Assembly (NCBI GenBank): GCA_963788975.1
Contig: CAWBIJ010000004.1
Span: forward strand, 1,364,001-1,428,000
Length of the DNA stretch: 64,000 nt
Direction: 5' to 3'
Source: VRUE01 sp963788975
Lineage (GTDB): Bacteria; Actinomycetota; Thermoleophilia; Solirubrobacterales; 70-9
A program made the position numbers and the translations under genes. The notes beneath the pieces are model-generated. The model saw only the letters and a list, made by a program, of their open reading frames with translations. It was not told where the DNA came from and made no database searches. Shown here one piece after another: positions 57,017-64,000 of the stretch (the stretch's first letter is position 1; the number at the start of each line of letters is the position of its first letter).

Positions 57017-57718
57017 ATGCAGTACCTCTCGCAGCGACTTGCTGGAAAGTCGGCGAGGACACGGGGAGCGGACCCGCCCCGCGGCGCCCTCGCGGCGACG
57101 CAGCGCGAGCGGATCCTCGCCGCCGCCGAGCAGGTGGTCGCCGGGAAGGGCTGCGCCGGGGCGACGATCGAAGGCATCGTCAAGCTCGCCGGGGTCTCGA
57201 CCGTGACCTTCTACGAGCACTTCGACGGCAAGGAAGAGTGCCTCGCCGCCGCCTTCGACCGCGCCATCGAGGAGACACGGGAGCAGCTGCGGGAGGCGGC
57301 GCCGGCCGAGATGCCCTGGCCCGACCAGGTGCGTGAGGGGCTGCGGGCGCTGCTGGCGGAGATCGACGCCGACCCGGCGCGGGCGCGGATGTGCCTGGTC
57401 GAGGCGCAGATGGGCGGGCCGGCGCTGGTCGCTCGCTACGACGCGGCTCTCGACGGCGCCGTGGCGAAGCTACGCGAGGGCCGCGCCCTCGACTCGGCCA
57501 AAGGCTGGCTTCCCGACGGCCTCGAGCAGGCGACCGTCGGGGGCATCGCCTGGCTGTTGCGCCAGCGGCTCGAGTTCGGCGGCGGCGAGGCGGGCAGCGG
57601 GGTGGGGGAGCTCTATCCCCGGATGATCGAGATCGCCCTCTCTCCATATATGGGCGGCAGCGAGGCTGTGGGCGAGGCGCCACCGGCCGTCACCGAGCCC
57701 GTCGCCGCCGATGGCTGA
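57017..57718 (+). CDS. TetR-family regulator 3
   Basis: The 233-aa protein has a TetR domain (TIEGIVKLAGVSTVTFYEHF) preceded by a basic N-terminal arm (RLAGKSARTRGADPPRG). The ligand domain has GLEQATVGGIAWLLRQRLEF. It ends in an Ala/Pro/Glu-rich tail and overlaps TetR 4 by 8 bp. Confidence 0.88.
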   Translation: MQYLSQRLAGKSARTRGADPPRGALAATQRERILAAAEQVVAGKGCAGATIEGIVKLAGVSTVTFYEHFDGKEECLAAAFDRAIEETREQLREAAPAEMPWPDQVREGLRALLAEIDADPARARMCLVEAQMGGPALVARYDAALDGAVAKLREGRALDSAKGWLPDGLEQATVGGIAWLLRQRLEFGGGEAGSGVGELYPRMIEIALSPYMGGSEAVGEAPPAVTEPVAADG

Positions 57719-58355
57719 CCGGGCGCAAGCGGCCGAGCAGCTTGCCGCGGGGCGGACCCGCCTGCCGCCAGGGCGCCACGGCCTGCCGCGCGACTTCGTC
57801 GCCGAGAACCAGCGCGAGCGGCTGCTCAACGGCATGGTCGAGGCGGTCGCCGCGGATGGCTACAACGCGACCACGATCGGCCGCATCGCAGAGGCCTCGC
57901 AGATCTCACGCCGCACCTTCTACGAGCACTTCGAAGGCAAGGAGGACTGCTTCCTCGCCGCCTACGAGATGGTCGACACCCACGTCGGCGCCGCGATGCT
58001 GGCGGCCGCGGGGCCGAAAGAGCCTTGGCCCGAGCGGGTGCGGGCGCGCCTCGCCGCGATGCTCGACGTCCTCTCCCTCGACCCCGCGGTAGCCCGCTTC
58101 TACCTGGTCGAGCCGCTCGCCGCGGGGGGCGAGATCGCCGCCCGCTACCGCGACGCGATGCAGCTGCTCGCCGAGTTGCTGCGTCCCGACTCAGGGCCCT
58201 CCGGCGTGGACGCCGAAGTACGCGACCAGGCCCTGATGGGCGGAATCACGACCCTGGTCCGTCGCCGCCTCAACGCCGGCGACCCCGCCGGCATTCCCGA
58301 CCTGCTGCCAGATCTGGCCGATCTCAGCACCCGAGGCCTTCTTCTTAAAAACTAA
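57711..58355 (+). CDS. TetR-family regulator 4
   Basis: The 214-aa protein has the arm GRHGLPRDFVAENQRERLL and TetR helix-turn-helix TIGRIAEASQISRRTFYEHF. It ends QALMGGITTLVRRRLNAGDP then LLPDLADLSTRGLLLKN. It is the second gene of the plus-strand TetR operon and lies upstream of the collagen-like gene, which has its own promoter. Confidence 0.88.
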   Translation: MADRAQAAEQLAAGRTRLPPGRHGLPRDFVAENQRERLLNGMVEAVAADGYNATTIGRIAEASQISRRTFYEHFEGKEDCFLAAYEMVDTHVGAAMLAAAGPKEPWPERVRARLAAMLDVLSLDPAVARFYLVEPLAAGGEIAARYRDAMQLLAELLRPDSGPSGVDAEVRDQALMGGITTLVRRRLNAGDPAGIPDLLPDLADLSTRGLLLKN

Positions 58356-58358
58356 GAC

Positions 58359-58387
58359 TTGCATTCAGAAAACGAATCTTTTATCCT
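58359..58387 (+). promoter_or_regulatory. Sigma-70-type promoter of collagen-like gene
   Basis: TTGCAT (58359-58364) and TATCCT (58382-58387) are separated by exactly 17 bases. It starts 3 bp after the TetR 4 stop. The predicted transcript has a leader of about 100 nt. Confidence 0.6.
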
Positions 58388-58493
58388 CTGACCCGAGCCC
58401 GAAGGGAAAGCGGGCGTTCAGGGAAACGAGCCCCGAGTATCACCGCACAGGGAAGCGGCCGGCAAGGGGCTCAGAACAGAGGAGAGAGATTCG
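58388..58493 (+). promoter_or_regulatory. Structured leader with repeated AGGGAA loops
   Basis: Hairpin 1 pairs GCCCG (58397-58401) with CGGGC (58411-58415). Hairpin 2 pairs GAGCCCC (58428-58434) with GGGGCTC (58466-58472), and an inner stem is CCGC/GCGG (58443-58446 and 58455-58458). Both loops and the spacer carry AGGGAA (at 58403, 58420 and 58449). The ribosome-binding site AGAGGAGAGAG follows. It could be a riboswitch-like or protein-binding leader; no known class matches. Confidence 0.5.
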
Positions 58494-59357
58494 ATGTTCT
58501 CGACGCTACGCAACCGCTTCGGCATCCCGGGAGTCATCTCGGTCATCGCCCTCGTCTTCGCCATGATCGGCGGCGCCTACGCCGCTAGCAACTCAGGCGA
58601 CGGCAATGGCGCAACCGCCTCGGCCAAGAAAGCCGCCAAAGGCCCCCGCGGCCCCAAAGGCGCCAAAGGAGCCACCGGCGCAGCTGGCCCTGCCGGTCCA
58701 GCCGGAGCACCAGGCGCCAAGGGCGACGCCGGAGCACCGGGCGCAGCCGGCGAGAAAGGCGCAGCCGGCGCCAACGGAACCAGCGGCGCCGACGGCAAAA
58801 CGGTTCTCAGCGGAACCGCCACCCCGACCGCCGCGACCGGCACGATCGGCGACTTCTACATCGAGACCGACGTCAGCAAAATGTACGGCCCGAAGGCAGC
58901 ATCGGGGGTCAACGGAGGCTGGGGTCTCGGCACCGACCTCAAAGGTAAAGAAGGTTCGCCCTGGACCGAATTCGGCGTCCTGCCTTCGGGTCAGACCGAG
59001 ACCGGGACCTACGCGTTTAGTTCCCCGCCCATGGAATTCAATGAAGAATCTACCGCGAAGGCCGCAGTCTCGTTCACTATCCCCGTTCAACCCGCCCCCA
59101 CCCTGGTCTTCGTCGGTCTCAGCGAAGACAAATCCGCTGAGGGCTGTCCAGGATTTGACGGAGCGGGAATGCCCCTTGCCGAAGAAGGAACCCTCTGCGT
59201 ATATCGGCAAGCAAGCCTCCAGTCCACGCATCTTCCCGGAGCAGCAGTAATTTCTCCCGCTGGCGTCGTTCTGGGTTTTAACTGTAAAGGCATATTGGAA
59301 GAACCACCCTTCTTGCCTTGCAGTGATTTTGGGGTTTGGGCGGTGACTGCGGAGTAG
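58494..59357 (+). CDS. Collagen-like surface or secreted protein
   Basis: The 287-aa protein has an N-terminal transmembrane or signal segment (about 12-31), a Gly-X-Y repeat region (about 49-100, for example GPRGPKGAKGATGAAGPAGP), and a C-terminal folded domain of about 180 residues with several cysteines. The triple-helical stalk would present the C-terminal domain outside the cell. Strong promoter and structured leader precede it. Confidence 0.85.
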   Translation: MFSTLRNRFGIPGVISVIALVFAMIGGAYAASNSGDGNGATASAKKAAKGPRGPKGAKGATGAAGPAGPAGAPGAKGDAGAPGAAGEKGAAGANGTSGADGKTVLSGTATPTAATGTIGDFYIETDVSKMYGPKAASGVNGGWGLGTDLKGKEGSPWTEFGVLPSGQTETGTYAFSSPPMEFNEESTAKAAVSFTIPVQPAPTLVFVGLSEDKSAEGCPGFDGAGMPLAEEGTLCVYRQASLQSTHLPGAAVISPAGVVLGFNCKGILEEPPFLPCSDFGVWAVTAE

Positions 59358-59384
59358 CCCCTCTCTCGCTCGCACTGATGTTCT

Positions 59385-59416
59385 CACCTGGGACGGCATG
59401 ACCGTCGTCCCAGGTG
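59385..59416 (+). terminator. Hairpin after collagen-like gene
   Basis: CACCTGGGACG (59385-59395) and CGTCCCAGGTG (59406-59416) are perfect 11-bp inverted copies with a 10-nt loop. It lies 27 bp after the stop. No T-run is present. Confidence 0.7.
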
Positions 59417-59462
59417 GATCGCACATGACAGCTCGATACAGACGCCTGATAGGGGGCTCACC

Positions 59463-61154
59463 GTGAGGTTCATCACAGCTTTCGCCACATTCGGCTTCAT
59501 CTTCGCCCTCAATGCTGGCGTCGCCTCCGCCTCCAAGCAACCGGTCGACGCCTTCGGAAGTGCGGGCATCCTAGGCAGCCAGTTTGGCAACCCGGTAGGC
59601 GTAGCGGTCAACCAGAGCGGCGTCGGGCCAGCCCAGCCCGGCGATGTCTATGTCGTCGATGCGAGCAATAACCGCATCCAGCGCTTTGGCCATGACGACA
59701 ACGGCACGCCCTCCGAAACCTCCGATGACACCTACTTTTTCATCAGCGCCTGGGGTGCTGACGTCGATTCCACCCCCTCCGGCGGAAGTGATTATGAGAC
59801 CTGTACCGTCGCTGCCGATTGCAAGGCCGGCGTTGCGTCAGGCGGCAATGGCAATGTCGCGGGCAACGGCACTCTCGCAAAACCTCAAGCGATCGCGCTC
59901 GACGAGGACAGCGGCAACGTCTACGTCGCCGACCTGTTCAACTATCGCGTAGACGTCTATGACGGGGCTGGCTCTTTCCTGCGTGCCTTCGGCTGGGACG
60001 TTGTCGAATCCGGCCCCGGCAACACCGGCACGAGCTATGAGGTCTGTATTGCCGCGAGCGGGGATATCTGCAAGGTCGGTCTTCCTGGTTCTGGTACTGG
60101 GCAATTCGACGATTTCTTTGGCCGAGGAGCCGAGGGCATCGCCGTCAGCCAGCCAGACGGCAACCTCGCCACCGGCACTGTGTTCCTCGCCGACACTCCC
60201 AACAGCCGCGTCAACACATACGCTCTCGATGGGTCCTCGCCGGACTCTTTCGGTTCTACTGCTCAATTCCCCTTGGATGAAGATGGTCGGGTTATGGGTC
60301 CGACCAAACTTGCCGTCGACTCGCGCGGCATCGTCTATGCCGCTACTGGTATAGGGGGCGCGAACGCAGAGAAACCCACCATAGAGCGCTATGACAGCCA
60401 GAACGCCAACGGCTCGGGTGTTGGCTTCCTCGCTCCGATTGCTACTGGTGTCAACGAGGTTCAGCAGGTCACGATCAGCGCCACCTCCGGAGCTTTCAAC
60501 CTCAGCTTTGGTGGCCACACTACAGTCGACCTTTCTTACAACCTGCCGGCCCAGGATGGTCAATCCACGCCGGACGTCATCGACAGCGTAGAAGAGGCTT
60601 TGCAGGCTTTGCCCTCGATCGGCAAACAGGGGGTCGCGGTCTCAGGTGGCCCCGGCAATGCCACTGGCTCCTCACCCTACAAAGTCGGGTTTCGCGGTGG
60701 CCTTGGTGCGCGCGACGTCGAACAAATTGCTATTTCCTCGGGAGCCAAACCTCTCAGCGGTGGCAGCGGTGCTAGCGCTGCAACGCTTACAGCGGGCGAA
60801 CCGGGACTAGTCCCTAGCAATATGAGCGTCGAAGGGCTTGCGGTCGATCCGGACTCAGACGGCGCCGGGCCTGACGTCGATGTTCTCTATGCACAGCAGA
60901 CGAACGGAGCCACGGTCGTCATGCATCAGTTTGGCCCCGGCAACCCCCCGGGGCTCATCGCACCGCCAACCGTCTCCGACGAAGTCCATGGCACGACCTT
61001 TGGCGCTTACAGTTCGCCAAGGGGTCTTGCGATCGACCAGCCAACAGGCCGTCTTTATCTGGGAGCCTTTTCCGGTGAAGCTGGTAGGGCCGTCTACGTC
61101 TTGGATGAAGCGGGTCCCCCCCCACCGGCACCCTCGACTCGATCAGCGACGTAA
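59463..61154 (+). CDS. NHL-repeat secreted protein, 5' part of a frameshifted gene
   Basis: This 563-aa segment has a signal peptide and beta-propeller-like NHL repeats (FGNPVGVAVNQSG, GDVYVVDASNNRIQRFG, KPQAIALDEDSGNVYVADLF, SPRGLAIDQPTGRLYLGAFS). The frame ends 31 bases after a C8 tract (61116-61123) with PPPPAPSTRSAT. Reading one C twice, or a ninth C, would continue as GTLDSISDVTSTSATAHATI into the downstream frame. The intact protein would be about 1,394 aa. It starts with GTG at 59463. Confidence 0.85.
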   Translation: MRFITAFATFGFIFALNAGVASASKQPVDAFGSAGILGSQFGNPVGVAVNQSGVGPAQPGDVYVVDASNNRIQRFGHDDNGTPSETSDDTYFFISAWGADVDSTPSGGSDYETCTVAADCKAGVASGGNGNVAGNGTLAKPQAIALDEDSGNVYVADLFNYRVDVYDGAGSFLRAFGWDVVESGPGNTGTSYEVCIAASGDICKVGLPGSGTGQFDDFFGRGAEGIAVSQPDGNLATGTVFLADTPNSRVNTYALDGSSPDSFGSTAQFPLDEDGRVMGPTKLAVDSRGIVYAATGIGGANAEKPTIERYDSQNANGSGVGFLAPIATGVNEVQQVTISATSGAFNLSFGGHTTVDLSYNLPAQDGQSTPDVIDSVEEALQALPSIGKQGVAVSGGPGNATGSSPYKVGFRGGLGARDVEQIAISSGAKPLSGGSGASAATLTAGEPGLVPSNMSVEGLAVDPDSDGAGPDVDVLYAQQTNGATVVMHQFGPGNPPGLIAPPTVSDEVHGTTFGAYSSPRGLAIDQPTGRLYLGAFSGEAGRAVYVLDEAGPPPPAPSTRSAT

Positions 61155-61303
61155 CCTCGACGTCCGCTACGGCTCATGCCACGATCAGTCCCAACGGTCC
61201 CCCGGCTCTGAGTTACCGCCTCGAGTACTCCACCGACGGCATCAACTGGCAATCGTCCGCCAACACTCTGCTTGGCAGCCAGAAAACCCCGCAGTCGGTC
61301 AGC

Positions 61304-63646
61304 GTGGTGCTCAGCCCGCCTGGCGGTGGCCTCGAACCCAACACGCTCTATCACGTCCGGCTCGTTCTGACCCGTCTGTTCCTCGCCCCCATACGTACTG
61401 CTGCGAAAACATTTACCACCCTCGCCGTGCCGCCCCTCGTCGAGACCACCGGCTCACCGGTTCGCACCGCGACCGCAGCTCGCCTCGATGGGCGGGTCAG
61501 CCCCCGTAACTCGGAGACCACCTATTACTTCGAGTACGGGACAGAAGGTCCCTGCGATCTCAATCCCTGCATTTCCACCGCGCCCGAATTGGTTGGCTCG
61601 GGGGGCGAATTCGTGCTGGTTTCCCAGCAGTTGAAAGACCTCGATCCCGATACCACCTACAACTACCGTCTCGTCGCCGACAACGGCAATCCGGGCTCGC
61701 CTGTCTTTGGCGAGGACATGACGCTCACCACCTTCGCCAGCGACGCAGCGCTCTCTCACGGCCCTCTGCCAGGCCCTCCTGGCTCCGACCGTGCCTGGGA
61801 GCAGGTCAATCTCCCCGACACGAGCGGCAACCCGATAGTCGGGGCGCTTGCAATCTCCGACGAAGGCGACCGCGCCGTCTACTCGGTTGCCGGCGGCACG
61901 CCGCTCTCGGAGTTGGGTACAGGCCTCGGCGGCACGCAGCATTTCGCCGAACGGACTGTTAGCGGTTGGCAGACTAGGAAAGCCCACCCGAGGCGGAGCC
62001 AAGCGGCAGAAAACTTCTGGACCCTCGGTGGCGGCCCGAGCGACCTTTCGGAGTTCGTTGCGTCGAATTATCCCACCACTTCGGTCGGTGAACTCAGCGT
62101 CTGGCGGATGAGCCCGAGCGGTTCGCCTTCGATGGTTTACAAAATCTCGGCTTCGAGTGGCACCACCCACTGGACTTCCGACGATGGCTCGCGCGTCGTG
62201 GCAAGCCTTAAAGGTTCGCTTGATCCCGATCACCCGACCCCGCCAGCGGCTGCCAATCTCTATGACATCAGTTCCGGTTCCCCGAAACTGATCAGCCTGC
62301 TTCCCGATGGCAGCGGATCCTGTGGCGTCGCTACATTTACTTTTTCAACAGGCTTTCCAACAGCTGTTGCGCTGCGTTCCCCGCATTGGCTCTCCGCCGA
62401 TGGAACTCTTGCCTTCTTTCGCAGCTCCTGTAGTGGACCCGAGACCCTCTACGTACGCGAAATCGAGGCAGGGGTCACCAAGGCGATCTCCGGCGGCCCG
62501 TGCGGGTCGAGCCTCATCAAGTCGACACCTACAGCTGCCTTCTTCCTTACTCGGAACGCACTGGTGGAAGAGGATGTGTCGGCTTCATCCTGCTCCGCGG
62601 GGGGAGGCAACGATGTCTATCGCTACGATCTCGACGACGAGAGCCTCGATTGCGTCACCTGCGTGGCCTCGGACGTAGATGCCGATGTCGTTGCATCGTT
62701 TACGACGACGATTGGCGTCGCCGAGGATGGCTCGCGCGTCTACTTCACCTCTGCCAACCGCCTGCTCCCAGGCGCTGTGGCCAGTGGTGGCACTTACCGG
62801 GTGAACGTGGCTTCTGGAGATCTCGCCTATGTGGGGGCAGGAATCGAGATAGGCGACGACCAAGCAACCCGAGCGATGACCCCCGACGGCTCGGTCGCCG
62901 TCTTCGCATCCTCCTCGGCCGGCCTCAATGCCCTCGGCGGCCAACAGAACGGCACCACGATGCAGTACTACCGCTACGACGACCGCGATCGCTCGCTCGT
63001 CTGCGTTTCCTGCCCGACCGACGGCTCGTTGCCGCGAGCCGGGGTCGGCGGATCCCTGGGAAGCATGGGCATGGGCCCCAACACGAAGCCACTTGACGAA
63101 GACGGCGGCACTATCGCCTTCGACACGCCGGCGTCCCTTGTCTCAGCCGATCAGAACACCGCCAGTGTAGGTCGGGATCCTCAGGTCGGCACTGACGTCT
63201 ACGAGTGGCGCGAAGGACGGCTGCTGCTGGTAACCGACGGCCTTACCAACTGGCCGGTCTCCGGCAGCGCCACCGAAGTCCCTCGGGTCAGCGGCGTCAC
63301 CCCCTCCGGCCGCGATGTTTTCTTCACCGCCCCCGCCCAGCTCACCCCCGATGCTCTCGACGGCTATCGCCGGCTCTATGACGCGCGGATCGGCGGTGGC
63401 TTCGAGTTTCCGCCGCCGCCCAGGCCCTGTCCGCTCGAGGTTTGCCAGGGCACCCCTAAGGGTGCACCCGAGGGTCTGCTCTCCGGCACCTCGGCCTTCC
63501 GGGGGCCTGCCCGTTTCAATCCCAAGTCGACTCGTTGCCGCAAGCCCAAGGTACGTCGCAAAGGTCGCTGCGTTGCCAAAAGACAAAGGCGGGCCAAATC
63601 CAGCCGCGGTCGAACCACCGCCCCGAACCGGAGGGACTCCCGATGA
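61304..63646 (+). CDS. Fibronectin/WD40-like secreted protein, 3' part of the frameshifted gene
   Basis: The 780-aa segment has beta-sandwich repeats (NSETTYYFEYGTEG, LDPDTTYNYRLVADNG) and a large propeller-like region (AISDEGDRAVYSV, VAEDGSRVYFTSANRLLPG, MTPDGSVAVFASSSAGLNAL), ending in a basic Arg/Lys tail. The frame is open upstream to the C8 tract, so the true gene likely starts at 59463. It overlaps the next gene by 4 bp. Confidence 0.83.
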   Translation: MVLSPPGGGLEPNTLYHVRLVLTRLFLAPIRTAAKTFTTLAVPPLVETTGSPVRTATAARLDGRVSPRNSETTYYFEYGTEGPCDLNPCISTAPELVGSGGEFVLVSQQLKDLDPDTTYNYRLVADNGNPGSPVFGEDMTLTTFASDAALSHGPLPGPPGSDRAWEQVNLPDTSGNPIVGALAISDEGDRAVYSVAGGTPLSELGTGLGGTQHFAERTVSGWQTRKAHPRRSQAAENFWTLGGGPSDLSEFVASNYPTTSVGELSVWRMSPSGSPSMVYKISASSGTTHWTSDDGSRVVASLKGSLDPDHPTPPAAANLYDISSGSPKLISLLPDGSGSCGVATFTFSTGFPTAVALRSPHWLSADGTLAFFRSSCSGPETLYVREIEAGVTKAISGGPCGSSLIKSTPTAAFFLTRNALVEEDVSASSCSAGGGNDVYRYDLDDESLDCVTCVASDVDADVVASFTTTIGVAEDGSRVYFTSANRLLPGAVASGGTYRVNVASGDLAYVGAGIEIGDDQATRAMTPDGSVAVFASSSAGLNALGGQQNGTTMQYYRYDDRDRSLVCVSCPTDGSLPRAGVGGSLGSMGMGPNTKPLDEDGGTIAFDTPASLVSADQNTASVGRDPQVGTDVYEWREGRLLLVTDGLTNWPVSGSATEVPRVSGVTPSGRDVFFTAPAQLTPDALDGYRRLYDARIGGGFEFPPPPRPCPLEVCQGTPKGAPEGLLSGTSAFRGPARFNPKSTRCRKPKVRRKGRCVAKRQRRAKSSRGRTTAPNRRDSR

Positions 63647-64000
63647 ACCTGCGACGCATAACTCTGCTCAGCGCTCTGCCTCTCTGCGCGCTCGGACTGC
63701 TGGGAGCAGGTAACGCCTCGGCGGCGCCGGTCTGGAATCTCGACCTGCACCACAACGAGACTCGCTTTCCGCCAGGTGGAGAAGGTCAGTACTGGGTCGA
63801 CGTCAACAACGTCGGCGATACCGACACCTCCGGCACGATCTCGCTCACGATCAACCTACCCCCCGGCATCACTCGTCGCGAAGTGCACCATTACTCCGAT
63901 AACTTCGGCCCACTTGGCAGCATGACTTGGACCTGCCCGGGCAAAGCGGGGGCCAGCACCGTCAAATGCACCACCTCCGGGGTGGTTCCTCGCCACCTCC
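63643..64000 (+). CDS. Secreted repeat protein (partial, C-terminus off the window)
   Basis: About 119 residues are visible: a signal peptide (LSALPLCALGLLGAGNASA) then a DUF11/CARDB-like beta-sandwich (YWVDVNNVGDTDTSGTISLT, INLPPGITRREV). Such repeats are common in surface and cell-wall proteins. The ATG at 63643 overlaps the previous stop. It continues past position 64000. Confidence 0.8.
   Translation, partial: MNLRRITLLSALPLCALGLLGAGNASAAPVWNLDLHHNETRFPPGGEGQYWVDVNNVGDTDTSGTISLTINLPPGITRREVHHYSDNFGPLGSMTWTCPGKAGASTVKCTTSGVVPRHL

Noticed and set aside
1..64000. CRISPR array, IS element or prophage
   Set aside because: No regularly spaced direct repeats, transposase motifs or phage structural genes were seen; the repeats found are terminator- or hairpin-like.

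Overview
The window is high-GC DNA with a dense, mostly overlapping bacterial gene layout. It reads as an actinobacterial chromosome, most likely class Thermoleophilia (Solirubrobacterales or a relative). That placement is inference from gene content: an actinobacterial-type nuo operon, class II (B12-dependent) ribonucleotide reductase, FolE2, two F420/deazaflavin-type nitroreductase-family proteins, a topoisomerase I with archaeal-type motifs, expanded ArsR-like and TetR-like regulators, and secreted collagen-like and NHL-repeat proteins. No rRNA, CRISPR array, transposase or phage gene was seen.

Region by region. 1-6.9 kb: nuoA-nuoG of respiratory complex I on the minus strand (nuoG runs off the left edge), mostly coupled by 4-10 bp overlaps, with a large nested palindrome between nuoD and nuoE. 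7-11.5 kb: small membrane proteins, a flavin reductase, a lipoprotein cytochrome c, serS and an orphan NarL-type response regulator. 11.5-18 kb: msrB, a thioesterase, an MFS exporter, a HAD phosphatase and an ABC ATPase/FtsX permease pair. 18-22.3 kb: a CsoR/DUF4396 operon with a CsoR-type operator inside its promoter, an esterase and a cytochrome P450 divergently arranged around a perfect operator-like palindrome, and a small-ORF/nucleotidyltransferase pair resembling a toxin-antitoxin module. 22.3-32.5 kb: nrdJ, hemolysin III, siroheme synthesis, a sugar epimerase, topA, tmk and holB. 32.4-35.8 kb: a DUF2304/GT2 pair, a histidine kinase with its PhoB-type regulator, and tRNA-Thr.

35.8-40.2 kb holds an E1/ThiF-like enzyme with a PqqD-like N-terminus next to three paralogous ArsR-like regulators that share an upstream motif, with a family-5-like uracil-DNA glycosylase between them. 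40.3-47.6 kb: a ferritin-like lipoprotein, an MMPL transporter, pgsA, an AbiEi/DUF559 gene bracketed by a repeated hairpin, folE2 and a principal-type sigma factor. 47.7-54.9 kb: tRNA-Tyr with a PD-(D/E)XK nuclease gene directly abutting it, an SDR, a MerR regulator, and a run of five envelope or secreted proteins of unknown function. 54.9-55.5 kb: an AT-richer DUF4926-like/broken DUF6883-like pair. 55.6-58.4 kb: four TetR regulators as two divergent pairs. 58.4-64 kb: a surface/secreted protein locus with a structured leader, a collagen-like protein, a giant NHL-repeat protein split by a frameshift in a C8 tract, and a partial secreted repeat protein.

A recurring structural theme is long, perfect or near-perfect inverted repeats whose arm contains a stop codon (nuoD, the FtsX permease, the esterase, tmk, and the sigma factor with its convergent nitroreductase). 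Two conserved repeat families sit in such terminator loops: a 50-nt element at 18062-18111 and 47088-47137, and a roughly 55-nt element at 10774-10828 and 34951-35003 that precedes both response-regulator genes.
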